From Actibacterium sp. MT2.3-13A (GTDB lineage Bacteria; Pseudomonadota; Alphaproteobacteria; Rhodobacterales; Rhodobacteraceae), in NCBI RefSeq assembly GCF_018139985.1, contig NZ_JAGSOU010000006.1, positions 1 through 64,000 on the forward strand: a DNA stretch of 64,000 nt. Reading direction: 5' to 3'. The notes beneath the pieces were generated by a model. The model saw nothing but the letters and a program-made list of their open reading frames with translations. It did not search any database and was not told the origin of the DNA. Shown here piece after piece: positions 56,616 through 64,000 of this stretch. Position 1 is the stretch's first letter. Each line of letters opens with the position of its first letter. The position numbers were made by a program, and so were the translations under genes.

Positions 56616-56630
56616 GTTCTTGCCGAGTTC
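56616..56630. promoter_or_regulatory. LexA-type SOS box in the nrdJ promoter
   Basis: GTTC-TTGCCGA-GTTC is a perfect GTTC-N7-GTTC, the alphaproteobacterial LexA box. It lies 53 bases upstream of the nrdJ ATG and 33 bases from the DUF1489 start. CTATATAG-like sequence at 56584-56591 could be an NrdR-type element, but only weakly. Confidence 0.6.
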
Positions 56631-56683
56631 AAGCCGAACGCTTATCCTGCTCCACCCTCCTCAAGACCATCAAGGACCCTGCC

Positions 56684-58984
56684 ATGAGCCGTTTCTCTGC
56701 CCCGATCGCCGAGCAAATCTGGGATATGAAGTATCGCTTCAAGGAGGCTGACGGCGCGCCTGTGGACGTCACGGTCGAGGATAGCTGGCGGCGCATCGCC
56801 CGCGCACTGGCCACGGTGGAGAAGGACCCCGCGGCCTGGGAGGGCAAGTTCTTCTCGGCGCTGGAGGATTTCCGCTTCCTGCCGGCGGGCCGCATCACCG
56901 CCGGCGCGGGAACCAAGCGCGACGTGACGCTGTTCAACTGTTTCGTCATGGGCACTATCCCTGACAGCCTGGCCGGGATCTTCGACATGCTGAAGGAGGC
57001 CGCGCTGACCATGCAGAAGGGCGGCGGGATCGGCTATGATTTCAGCACCATCCGCCCCAAGGGCGCGGATGTGAAGGGCGTGGCCGCGGATGCCTCGGGG
57101 CCGCTTTCCTTCATGGATGTGTGGGACGCGATGTGCCGCACCATCATGTCGGCGGGCAGCCGGCGGGGCGCGATGATGGCGACCATGCGCTGCGATCACC
57201 CCGACATCGAATCCTTCATCTCGGCCAAGTCCGACCCGGCGCGGCTGCGCAATTTCAACGTCTCGGTTCTGGTGACCGACGCCTTCATGGAGGCGGTCAA
57301 GGCCGGCAAGAGCTGGGATCTGGTCTTTGACGGCAAGGTCTACCACACGGTCGAGGCCCGCGATCTGTGGAACAAGATCATGCGCGCCACCTATGATTAC
57401 GCCGAGCCCGGCGTGATCTTCATCGACCGCATCAACCAGATGAACAACCTCGCCTATTGCGAGACCATCGCGGCCACCAACCCCTGCGGCGAGCAGCCGC
57501 TTCCGCCCTATGGCGCCTGCCTGCTGGGCTCGATCAACATGGCGCGGCTGGTGAAGAACCCGTTCGAGAGCATCGCCGAGCTCGACGAGGCGGAGCTCGA
57601 CGATCTGGTCGCCACCGCAGTGCGGATGATGGACAACGTGGTGGACGCGTCGAAATTCCCGCTGCCGCAGCAGGCGGAGGAGGCGCGGAACAAGCGCCGG
57701 ATCGGGCTGGGCGTGACCGGGCTGGCCGACGCGCTGCTGATGGTGGGGCTGCGCTACGGCTCGGACGAGGCGGCGCGCCAGACCGAGCGCTGGCTGCACC
57801 GGATCGCCCGCGCCGCTTACCTGGCCTCGGTGGAGCTGGCCCGGGAGAAGGGCGCCTTCCCGCTGTTCGACAAGGAGAAATACCTGGCCAGCGGGGCGCT
57901 CCAGGCCATGGACGAGGACGTGCGCGCGGCGATCGCCGAACACGGCATCCGCAACGCGCTGCTGACCTCGATCGCGCCGACGGGCACGATCTCGCTTTAC
58001 GCCGGCAACGTGTCGAGCGGCATCGAGCCGGTCTTCGCCTACAGCTATACCCGCAAGGTGCTGCAGAAGGACGGCTCGCGCACCGAGGAGGAGGTGGTGG
58101 ATTACGCCGTGCGCCTGTGGCGCGAGAAATTCGGCGACGCGCCGCTGCCGGACTATTTCGTCAATGCCCAGACGCTGGCGCCGCTCGATCATGTGCGCAT
58201 GCAGGCGGCGGCGCAGAAATGGGTGGATTCCTCGATCTCCAAGACCATCAACTGCCCCGAGGACATCAGCTTCGACGATTTCAAGGATGTCTACCTGCAG
58301 GCCTATGAGACCGGCTGCAAGGGCTGCACCACCTACCGCCCGAACGAGGTGACGGGCTCGGTGCTCAGCGTCAGCGAGGAGAAGAAGGCCGATGCCTCGG
58401 CCCAGCATATCGCCACCTCGCATGGCGAGGGCAGCCAGGTGCCGCCCGCCGATGTCGTCTATATCTCGGAGCCGCTGGACCGGCCGCAGGCGCTGGAGGG
58501 CAACACCTACAAGCTCAGGTGGCCCGACAGCGAGCACGCGATCTACATCACCATCAACGATGTGGTGGTGAACGGCCACCGCCGGCCCTTCGAGGTGTTC
58601 ATCAACTCCAAGAACATGGAGCATTACGCCTGGACCGTGGCGCTGACCCGGATGATCAGCGCGGTGTTCCGGCGCGGCGGCGACGTGTCCTTCGTGGTTG
58701 AGGAACTGAAGGCCGTGTTCGACCCGCGCGGCGGGGCGTGGATGCAGGGCAAGTACATCCCCTCGATCCTGGCCGCGATCGGCGGCGTGATCGAACGCCA
58801 CCTGGTCGCTATCGGCTTCATCCCCGGAGAGGGGATGGGCCTGAAGACCGACCCGCAATACGAGGCGATGGCCGTGGGTGAGCGCCCGCGCGGCCCGGCC
58901 TGCCCGGCCTGCGGCGCCTATGAGATGCGGATGGTCGAGGGCTGCATGACCTGCATGAGCTGCGGCCATTCCAAATGCGGCTGA
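56684..58984 (+). CDS. nrdJ: Vitamin B12-dependent (class II) ribonucleoside-diphosphate reductase
   Basis: 766 residues. The N-terminal FNCFVMGTI (Cys86), the TNPCGEQPLPPYGACLLGSIN loop with Cys267 and Glu269, and RNKRRIGLGVTGLADAL mark the 10-stranded barrel. The C-terminal CPACGAYEMRMVEGCMTC and a last CGHSKCG form the zinc-ribbon/redox tail. It makes deoxyribonucleotides with adenosylcobalamin and no oxygen, fitting anaerobic growth. The ATG at 56684 follows CAAGGACCCTGCC; in-frame upstream codons have no ribosome site. Confidence 0.93.
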   Translation: MSRFSAPIAEQIWDMKYRFKEADGAPVDVTVEDSWRRIARALATVEKDPAAWEGKFFSALEDFRFLPAGRITAGAGTKRDVTLFNCFVMGTIPDSLAGIFDMLKEAALTMQKGGGIGYDFSTIRPKGADVKGVAADASGPLSFMDVWDAMCRTIMSAGSRRGAMMATMRCDHPDIESFISAKSDPARLRNFNVSVLVTDAFMEAVKAGKSWDLVFDGKVYHTVEARDLWNKIMRATYDYAEPGVIFIDRINQMNNLAYCETIAATNPCGEQPLPPYGACLLGSINMARLVKNPFESIAELDEAELDDLVATAVRMMDNVVDASKFPLPQQAEEARNKRRIGLGVTGLADALLMVGLRYGSDEAARQTERWLHRIARAAYLASVELAREKGAFPLFDKEKYLASGALQAMDEDVRAAIAEHGIRNALLTSIAPTGTISLYAGNVSSGIEPVFAYSYTRKVLQKDGSRTEEEVVDYAVRLWREKFGDAPLPDYFVNAQTLAPLDHVRMQAAAQKWVDSSISKTINCPEDISFDDFKDVYLQAYETGCKGCTTYRPNEVTGSVLSVSEEKKADASAQHIATSHGEGSQVPPADVVYISEPLDRPQALEGNTYKLRWPDSEHAIYITINDVVVNGHRRPFEVFINSKNMEHYAWTVALTRMISAVFRRGGDVSFVVEELKAVFDPRGGAWMQGKYIPSILAAIGGVIERHLVAIGFIPGEGMGLKTDPQYEAMAVGERPRGPACPACGAYEMRMVEGCMTCMSCGHSKCG

Positions 58985-59069
58985 CCGCGGCGCGGCCCGC
59001 GACGCCGTGAAAGCCAGCATCAACCTGCGGTTTGACCGGTTCAGACCGCAACTGTGACCGGCACAAGAG

Positions 59070-59105
59070 TGCCATCGCGACACGGGTCGCGGTGGCATTT
59101 TTTTT
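59070..59105 (+). terminator. Rho-independent terminator after nrdJ
   Basis: TGCCATCGCGAC and GTCGCGGTGGCA form a 12-bp stem (one G-U pair in RNA) with a 4-base loop, followed by eight T residues (59098-59105). It lies 85 bases past the nrdJ stop. Confidence 0.88.
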
Positions 59106-59714
59106 CTTGCTCCGATCTGTCGATCGGTGTCGCCGCCACTGGCGGACCGCGCGCGAAGACGCTGCATTGGCGATGATGGCGCAACTGCTTTCGGCCGGGA
59201 CAGAGATATTCCAGGCCGGACCCGGGCCGCAGCCAGCGGCCGGTTCGCCATCTTGCCACACCGTGGCGCCCGCGGCCCTTGAGCGTTTCGTGAAACGATC
59301 TTCCGCCGGGCGTGACAGCAGTAACCCCAGGTCCCAGGCTGACGTTTTCCTGATCGCGGCCCGCTGCCGTGCGGCGCCCTGGAAGCGGCGTCTCATGACG
59401 GGCGCCGAATTACCGCGGCCCGTCGCTTCTGTTTACTGAGAGGAAGGCGCATGGCGACACGGCGGCTCGAGTTGCCGGACTATAGCGCCTCTCGGGCCGT
59501 CGGGGGTGAAGGGATGCGGCGTAGCTCGCCGTACCTGCCGTCCGTCGCGTTGGCGAAAACAGCGCGTACTTGCAATTCCGGCGTTCGGCTTGAACTCGTC
59601 GTCAATTCTGGGACCCCGCGGAAGAGGATTCATGAAGGTCACATTGCCGCGTTTCGTGTCGCGCCACCTTCCGTTGGCGCAGCAATTTAGATGCTTGACG
59701 GAATCGAGCGGTTA
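59106..59714. other. Long non-coding gap between nrdJ and the GntR-ABC operon
   Basis: No recognisable gene in about 600 bases. One ORF (59451-59690, plus, 79 residues) has AGAGGAAGGCGC before its ATG, but its sequence resembles no family I know and it has no codon-usage or terminator support; I give it low weight. The base composition is mixed and turns AT-rich at the right end. Confidence 0.3.
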
Positions 59715-59728
59715 ATTATCATGATAAT
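59715..59728. promoter_or_regulatory. Palindromic operator candidate of the GntR-ABC operon
   Basis: ATTATCATGATAAT is a perfect 14-base palindrome in an AT-rich strip (59711-59745) right before the regulator gene, with further ATCAT/ATGAT halves. It is a likely autoregulatory GntR site. Confidence 0.6.
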
Positions 59729-59750
59729 ATTAATAATAATGATGGTTCTA

Positions 59751-60539
59751 ATGCCGGCAAACACACCGCGGCTCGCCCGCCAGAAACTCTCGGACCAAAT
59801 CGTTGACCGCGTGAAGTGGTGGTTGATGTCGGAATCGATGCGTCCCGGCGACCGGCTGCCGCAGGAGAAGGACCTCGTGGACCTCTTCGGGGTCAGTCGG
59901 GGCACCATCCGCGAGGCGCTGAAGGCGCTGGAAGTGCAGGGGATCATCAGGGTCTCGGCCGGCCGCGCGGGCGGGGCTGTTGTCGTCGAGGTCCCGTATG
60001 AAACCGCCGCCAACCTGCTGGGCAACTATTTCTACTTCAAAGACCTTGGGGCGGACGAGATCTATGCCATGCGGCGGCAGGTTGAGCCGGAAATGGCGGT
60101 CACCGCGGTGGAGCATCTTACGGAAGAAGATTTCGCCAGGATGCAGGAGCTGATCGACGCCTGTGACAATGTCGAGGACACCCCCGAGGCCAGGCGCATG
60201 CAGCGTCTGAACGAGCTTGAGTTCCACAACGTGATCGCGCGGCGGTCGTCGAACTCGCTCTATTCCTTCAACTGCCGCTTCATAAACATGATCCTGGCGC
60301 AGCAGGTCACCGTCAAGAAGATGTATCTCGTCCGCCAGCAGGAGATCGACCGGGAAAACCGGGAGGCTCATGTCGAGCTTCTTGCCGCCTACCGCGCGCG
60401 CGACGCGGAGCGGGTGCGCAAGGCGATGACGCGTCACATGAGCCAGTGTTCCTGCCACCTCACCGATCTCGAAGCCGTTGTGGAAAAGCGGTTCTTCAAC
60501 GCTACGGCGGGTGATCAGATGGGAAGCCTGAAGCGATGA
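59751..60539 (+). CDS. GntR-family transcriptional regulator (FCD type) heading the ABC operon
   Basis: 262 residues: winged helix with RLPQEKDLVDLFGVSRGTIREALKALEVQGIIRVSAGRAGGAVV and an FCD domain with LNELEFHNVIARRSSNSLYSF and AMTRHMSQCSCHL. The open frame goes up to 59691, but that stretch is AT-rich operator sequence; the ATG at 59751 is the first that leaves the palindrome outside. It overlaps the ABC ATPase gene (ATGA), so regulator and transporter are made together. Confidence 0.82.
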   Translation: MPANTPRLARQKLSDQIVDRVKWWLMSESMRPGDRLPQEKDLVDLFGVSRGTIREALKALEVQGIIRVSAGRAGGAVVVEVPYETAANLLGNYFYFKDLGADEIYAMRRQVEPEMAVTAVEHLTEEDFARMQELIDACDNVEDTPEARRMQRLNELEFHNVIARRSSNSLYSFNCRFINMILAQQVTVKKMYLVRQQEIDRENREAHVELLAAYRARDAERVRKAMTRHMSQCSCHLTDLEAVVEKRFFNATAGDQMGSLKR

Positions 60540-62074
60540 CGGACGGGGGGATGACGCACGCTTGCGGAGACGGGCCCGGCGACGCGGTGCTGTCCGTCAG
60601 GGGGCTGCGAAAGGAATTCCCGGGCGTGATTGCGCTCGACGGCGTCGATTTCGATGTGCGGCGCGGCGAGGTCCATGCCCTGCTTGGGGCGAACGGGGCC
60701 GGCAAGTCCACGCTGATCAAGATCGTTTCCAGCCTGTATCAACCGGATGGCGGGGAGATCTATCTCGAAGGGAAGAAAGTTTCCTTTGCATCGACGGCCG
60801 AGGCCATCCGGGCCGGGATCAGCGTGATCTATCAGGACTTCGCGCTCGTCCCCGACCTGAGTGCCGCCGAGAACATCTTTCTCGGAAACGAGAAACTTGG
60901 GAAATTCAACACCATAGACCGGGCAGCCCAGCACCGGGAGGCGGAACGGCTGCTTGAGTTGGTCGGCGCAACCTTCCCCCCGACGGCGCTGGTTTCTGAG
61001 CTGGGCACCGGCAAGCGACAACAGCTCGAGATCGCCAAGGCGTTGAGGGGCCAGGCCAAGGTGCTGATCCTGGATGAACCCACTGCCTCGCTCAGCCATG
61101 CCGAGGCGGAGCGCCTGTTCGAGGTTGTCCGGCGCCTGGCGGACGAAGGCGTGGGCATTGTCTATGTGAGCCATCGCCTTGAAGAGATCGCCCCGCTGGT
61201 GGATCGCGTAACCGTCCTGCGCGACGGCGTTTCTGCCGGAACCTATCCGGCCGATGCCATCGACCGCGGCAAGATCGTCTCCCTCATCACGGGCAAGGCC
61301 GGGCAGGCCACCCACCAGAAGCGCCAGGGCCGCCAGCAGGCCGGGGATGACGCCCCTCTGCTCGAGGTCCGGGGCCTCACGCGCGTCGGCGAATTCGAGG
61401 AACTCTCCTTCTGCGTGAGGCCCGGCGAAGTGGTGGTGTTGACGGGGCTGGTCGGCGCCGGGCGCACGGAGCTTCTGGAAACGCTTTTCGGAGTGCGGCC
61501 GGCGCATCGCGGAGAGGTCCGGATTGGCGGCAAGACGGCCGCCATCTCGAAGCCGCAGGACGCGATTTCCTCGGGCATCGCCCTGATCCCGGAGGACCGG
61601 CGCGGCCAGGGCGTCTCCGTCATCATGTCGATCGGCGAAAACATCGCGCTTCCAATCCTGAGGCGCTTCATGGGACGGCTCAGCCTGAACCGGCGCCGGA
61701 TTGCGGACCATGCGGATGCGCTGATTGACCGGCTCGCCATTCGGACCCCTTCGGCCGGCACCCATGCCGGCGCGCTTTCGGGGGGTAACCAGCAAAAGGT
61801 CGTATTGGCGAAATGGCTGTCCACCGATGCGCGCGTGTTCCTTTTCGACGAGCCCACGCAGGGCGTCGATGTCGGGGCCAAGGCCGAAATCTATGCACTG
61901 ATCGATGCGCTTGCCGCCGAGGGGCGGGGGGTCCTGATGGTTTCTTCCGATCTGGAAGAGGTCCTTGCCGTCGCGGATCGCACCCTGGCCATGCGGTCCG
62001 GCCGGATCGTCGCTGAATTCGAAAACGCGGACCTTCCGGCAAGCCGGATCGTGGACGCGATAACACACGGATAG
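60536..62074 (+). CDS. Sugar-type ABC transporter ATP-binding protein (two-domain, RbsA/MglA family)
   Basis: 512 residues with two ATPase halves. The first has Walker A GANGAGKS, a degenerate signature ELGTGKRQQLEIAKAL and Walker B LILDEPTASLS. The second has the altered P-loop GLVGAGRTE, signature LSGGNQQKVVLAKWL and LFDEPTQGVDVGAK. This is the CUT2 family pattern, for pentoses or similar. The ATG at 60536 overlaps the GntR stop. Confidence 0.92.
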   Translation: MTDGGMTHACGDGPGDAVLSVRGLRKEFPGVIALDGVDFDVRRGEVHALLGANGAGKSTLIKIVSSLYQPDGGEIYLEGKKVSFASTAEAIRAGISVIYQDFALVPDLSAAENIFLGNEKLGKFNTIDRAAQHREAERLLELVGATFPPTALVSELGTGKRQQLEIAKALRGQAKVLILDEPTASLSHAEAERLFEVVRRLADEGVGIVYVSHRLEEIAPLVDRVTVLRDGVSAGTYPADAIDRGKIVSLITGKAGQATHQKRQGRQQAGDDAPLLEVRGLTRVGEFEELSFCVRPGEVVVLTGLVGAGRTELLETLFGVRPAHRGEVRIGGKTAAISKPQDAISSGIALIPEDRRGQGVSVIMSIGENIALPILRRFMGRLSLNRRRIADHADALIDRLAIRTPSAGTHAGALSGGNQQKVVLAKWLSTDARVFLFDEPTQGVDVGAKAEIYALIDALAAEGRGVLMVSSDLEEVLAVADRTLAMRSGRIVAEFENADLPASRIVDAITHG

Positions 62075-62078
62075 AACG

Positions 62079-63074
62079 ATGAGCGTCACTGTTTCCACCA
62101 AGACTCCCTCCGAAGCCGGGCGGAAGGCGCCGCGCACCCCGACCATAGACGCCGCCGTCCTGGGGCCGGGTCTGGCGCTGCTCGTGATGTTCATCGTCTA
62201 TTCGATTGCGAGCCCGTATTTCCTGACAACGCAGAATATCACCAACGTCCTGGTGCAGAGCGCACCGCTGCTGATCCTGGCGGCCGGGCAGACCTTTGCC
62301 CTGCTCATGGGCGGGCTTGACCTGTCTCAAGGGTCGATCATCAGCCTGGTGAGCGTCGTGACGGCCACGGTCATGATGAATTACGGCATCGTGCCGGGGG
62401 CGCTGCTCGGGATCGGCTCCGGAATTGCGGTGGGCCTGGTGAACGGCTTTCTGGTCGGCCGGGCGCGTATCCAGCCGTTCATCGTCACCCTGGGGATGCT
62501 CTACATCATCGCCGGCCTCGCATTGGTGGTGTCCGACGGTTCGACAATCTTCGGGCTGCCGCGTCCGGATGTGGACATCTTCTTCTGGTTCGGGGGCGGT
62601 TTCGTGGGCCCGGTGCCCGTGCCTATTCTGATCGCGGCCGTTCTTCTGGGTCTTGCCTATTTCGTGCTCGCACGCACGCCGATCGGGCGCCACATCTACG
62701 CCATTGGCGGGAATGAGCAGGTGGCCGTCATGTCCGGCATCGACGTGGGACGGGTCAAGATCTTCATTTTCGCGTTCAGCGGCGCCTATGCGGCCGTGGC
62801 GGGGTTCATGCTCAGTGGACGTGTCATCTCCGGGCAGCCCCTGCTGGGATCGGGCGAACTTCTGCTGCAGTCGATCGGCGCCGTCATCATCGGCGGCACA
62901 AGCATCTTCGGGGGGCGCGGCGGCGTGCTGCGCACGCTGCTGGGCGTCCTTGTCATCGCCTTCATGGTGAACGGCCTCAACCTGCTCACCATTTCGACCT
63001 TCACCCAGCAGGTGATCGTCGGCGCAATCATTATCTTGTCGGCTTGGGTGAATTCGTTCCGCCGCCGCAGCTGA
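62079..63074 (+). CDS. Sugar-type ABC transporter permease (RbsC family)
   Basis: 331 residues with about 8-10 membrane helices. It has QTFALLMGGLDLSQGSIISLVSVV, FLVGRARIQPFIVTLGMLYIIAG, RTPIGRHIYAIGGNEQVAVMSGIDV and GTSIFGGRGGVLRTLLGV as in RbsC-type permeases. It begins four bases after the ATPase gene. Confidence 0.92.
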   Translation: MSVTVSTKTPSEAGRKAPRTPTIDAAVLGPGLALLVMFIVYSIASPYFLTTQNITNVLVQSAPLLILAAGQTFALLMGGLDLSQGSIISLVSVVTATVMMNYGIVPGALLGIGSGIAVGLVNGFLVGRARIQPFIVTLGMLYIIAGLALVVSDGSTIFGLPRPDVDIFFWFGGGFVGPVPVPILIAAVLLGLAYFVLARTPIGRHIYAIGGNEQVAVMSGIDVGRVKIFIFAFSGAYAAVAGFMLSGRVISGQPLLGSGELLLQSIGAVIIGGTSIFGGRGGVLRTLLGVLVIAFMVNGLNLLTISTFTQQVIVGAIIILSAWVNSFRRRS

Positions 63075-63138
63075 CAGAACAGAAGAATTCCGCCCCGCAA
63101 CGAAAAACCACGGCGGGATACAACAGAGGAGAAGAACT

Positions 63139-64000
63139 ATGGCGAGACTTGGAACCGTATTGCGCGGGGTTGGCCTGGCGCTGACAGCAACCCTTGCGAC
63201 AGCCGGAGCGGCGACCACCGCGGCCGCGCAGGAAAAGCAGATCGCTGTCATGCTGCCCGCTGCCGGCGACCCGTATTTCAAGATGAAGTCCTTCGGCTAT
63301 ATCGACGAAGGCAAGAAGCGCGGCTACGACGTGGTGATCTACGACGCCGGCGGCTACGGCAACCTGCAAAAGCAGGTGTCCCAGATCGAGGACGTGATCC
63401 AGCGCAAGGTGTCTGGCATCGTTCTGGTCCCCTCCAGCTCGGACGGCACCGTTCCGGTGGTGGAGAAGGCGATCGCCGCCGGGATTCCGGTCATCAATGA
63501 TGGCATCGCCACCAAATCCGACAAGATCACGGGCTTTGTCGGCGAGCCGTCCTATGTGATGACCGAGCTGCTGGCCGCCTATGCCGTGGACAAGCTGGGC
63601 GGCAAGGGCGATGTCGTCCTGCTGTCGGGCCCCAGCGGCCTGGACCTGACGCGGTTCCGCGTTGACGGCTTCAAGGATTACATCTCGAAATACCCCGGGA
63701 TGCAGGTCGTCGCCGAGAAATACACCTCGACCTCGTCTGCCGAGGCGCTGACGACGATGCAGGACTTCCTGCAGTCCCGGCCCACCGTCAAGGTCGTCTA
63801 TGCCTTCAACGGGCCGATCGCGATCGGCGCCGTGCAGGCCCTGCGCGCGGCCGGCAAGAAACCCGGCGACGTGATGGTCCTGACCACGGATATGGAGCCG
63901 GAAACCAAGCGCCTGATCGAGGAGGGCTGGATCGAGGCCACCGTCGTCAGCCAGCCGGTGACGATGGCGCGTCTTGCCGTGCAGCGCGCCATTGAGGCCA
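63139..64000 (+). CDS. Sugar-type ABC transporter substrate-binding protein, partial at the window end
   Basis: 287 residues are visible before the window ends. It has a Sec signal (about 1-30, ending TTAAAQ) and a type I periplasmic-binding fold: IAVMLPAAGDPYFKMKSFGYIDEGKKRG, a VSGIVLVPSSSDGTVPVVEKAIAAGIPVI hinge, and GAVQALRAAGKKPGDVMVLTTDM. It is the receptor of the CUT2-like system. The ligand is not known. GAGGAGAAGAACT precedes the ATG at 63139. Confidence 0.9.
   Translation, partial: MARLGTVLRGVGLALTATLATAGAATTAAAQEKQIAVMLPAAGDPYFKMKSFGYIDEGKKRGYDVVIYDAGGYGNLQKQVSQIEDVIQRKVSGIVLVPSSSDGTVPVVEKAIAAGIPVINDGIATKSDKITGFVGEPSYVMTELLAAYAVDKLGGKGDVVLLSGPSGLDLTRFRVDGFKDYISKYPGMQVVAEKYTSTSSAEALTTMQDFLQSRPTVKVVYAFNGPIAIGAVQALRAAGKKPGDVMVLTTDMEPETKRLIEEGWIEATVVSQPVTMARLAVQRAIEA

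Noticed and set aside
56583-56683. Cobalamin riboswitch before the B12-dependent reductase
   Set aside because: The gap is only about 100 bases and no B12-box-like sequence is visible.
56642-59251. 869-codon minus-strand open frame opposite nrdJ
   Set aside because: Antisense to the B12-dependent reductase, no recognisable domain.
59451-59690. 79-codon plus-strand ORF before the GntR-ABC operon
   Set aside because: Ribosome site is plausible but sequence matches no known family and has no further support; kept only as a low-weight note.

Overview
The window looks like a chromosomal segment of a denitrifying alphaproteobacterium of the Rhodobacteraceae (Rhodobacter/Paracoccus/Roseobacter group). 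Grounds: high GC, dense ATGA/TGATG-coupled operons, a complete nosRZDFYLX cluster with pseudoazurin, NnrS and an NnrR-type regulator, many TRAP transporters, a fused sat-cysC gene, a Hint-domain protein, a DUF1489 protein and a GTTC-N7-GTTC LexA-type box. I saw no rRNA, tRNA, CRISPR array, insertion sequence or prophage.

Layout. 1-2.7 kb: the tail of an OtnK-like sugar-acid kinase, a GAPDH gene behind a LacI-type operator, and a divergent enolase-superfamily sugar-acid dehydratase. 2.8-9.3 kb: a malonate operon (TRAP transporter, malonyl-CoA decarboxylase and synthetase) with a divergent GntR regulator. 9.4-20.9 kb: nnrS, pseudoazurin, nnrR, a small redox-disulfide protein and the nos operon, with Crp/Fnr-type boxes at class II spacing in the nosR and pseudoazurin promoters. 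21-29 kb: an eight-gene coupled operon (TRAP transporter, GST, CMD-like protein, LigI-like hydrolase, SDR, CoA-transferase) plus a LysR regulator; it looks like a catabolic route for an unidentified organic acid. 29.3-34 kb: GntR, a FAH-family hydrolase and a TAXI-TRAP transporter.

34.2-39.7 kb: a Crp-family regulator, ubiX-ubiD, and divergent ubiT-ubiU-ubiV (O2-independent ubiquinone hydroxylation), with one perfect FNR-type palindrome between the two transcription units. 40-45 kb: TetR-RND efflux operon with a palindromic operator beside its promoter. 45-59 kb: housekeeping genes (sat-cysC, trxB, lrp, Hint protein, pgeF-midA-lgt, ubiK, a YbjN protein, proC, csaA, a 2-hydroxyacid dehydrogenase, DUF1489, B12-dependent ribonucleotide reductase). 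59.7-64 kb: a GntR-led ABC sugar-type uptake operon cut by the window end.

Taken together the window serves respiration without oxygen (N2O reduction, anaerobic ubiquinone synthesis, O2-independent RNR) and scavenging of small organic acids by three TRAP systems. Two repeated regulatory patterns stand out. Every TRAP operon has a GC-rich stem-loop between the binding-protein gene and the permease genes. Crp/Fnr-type boxes lie 21 or 22 nt from a plausible -10 in four promoters.
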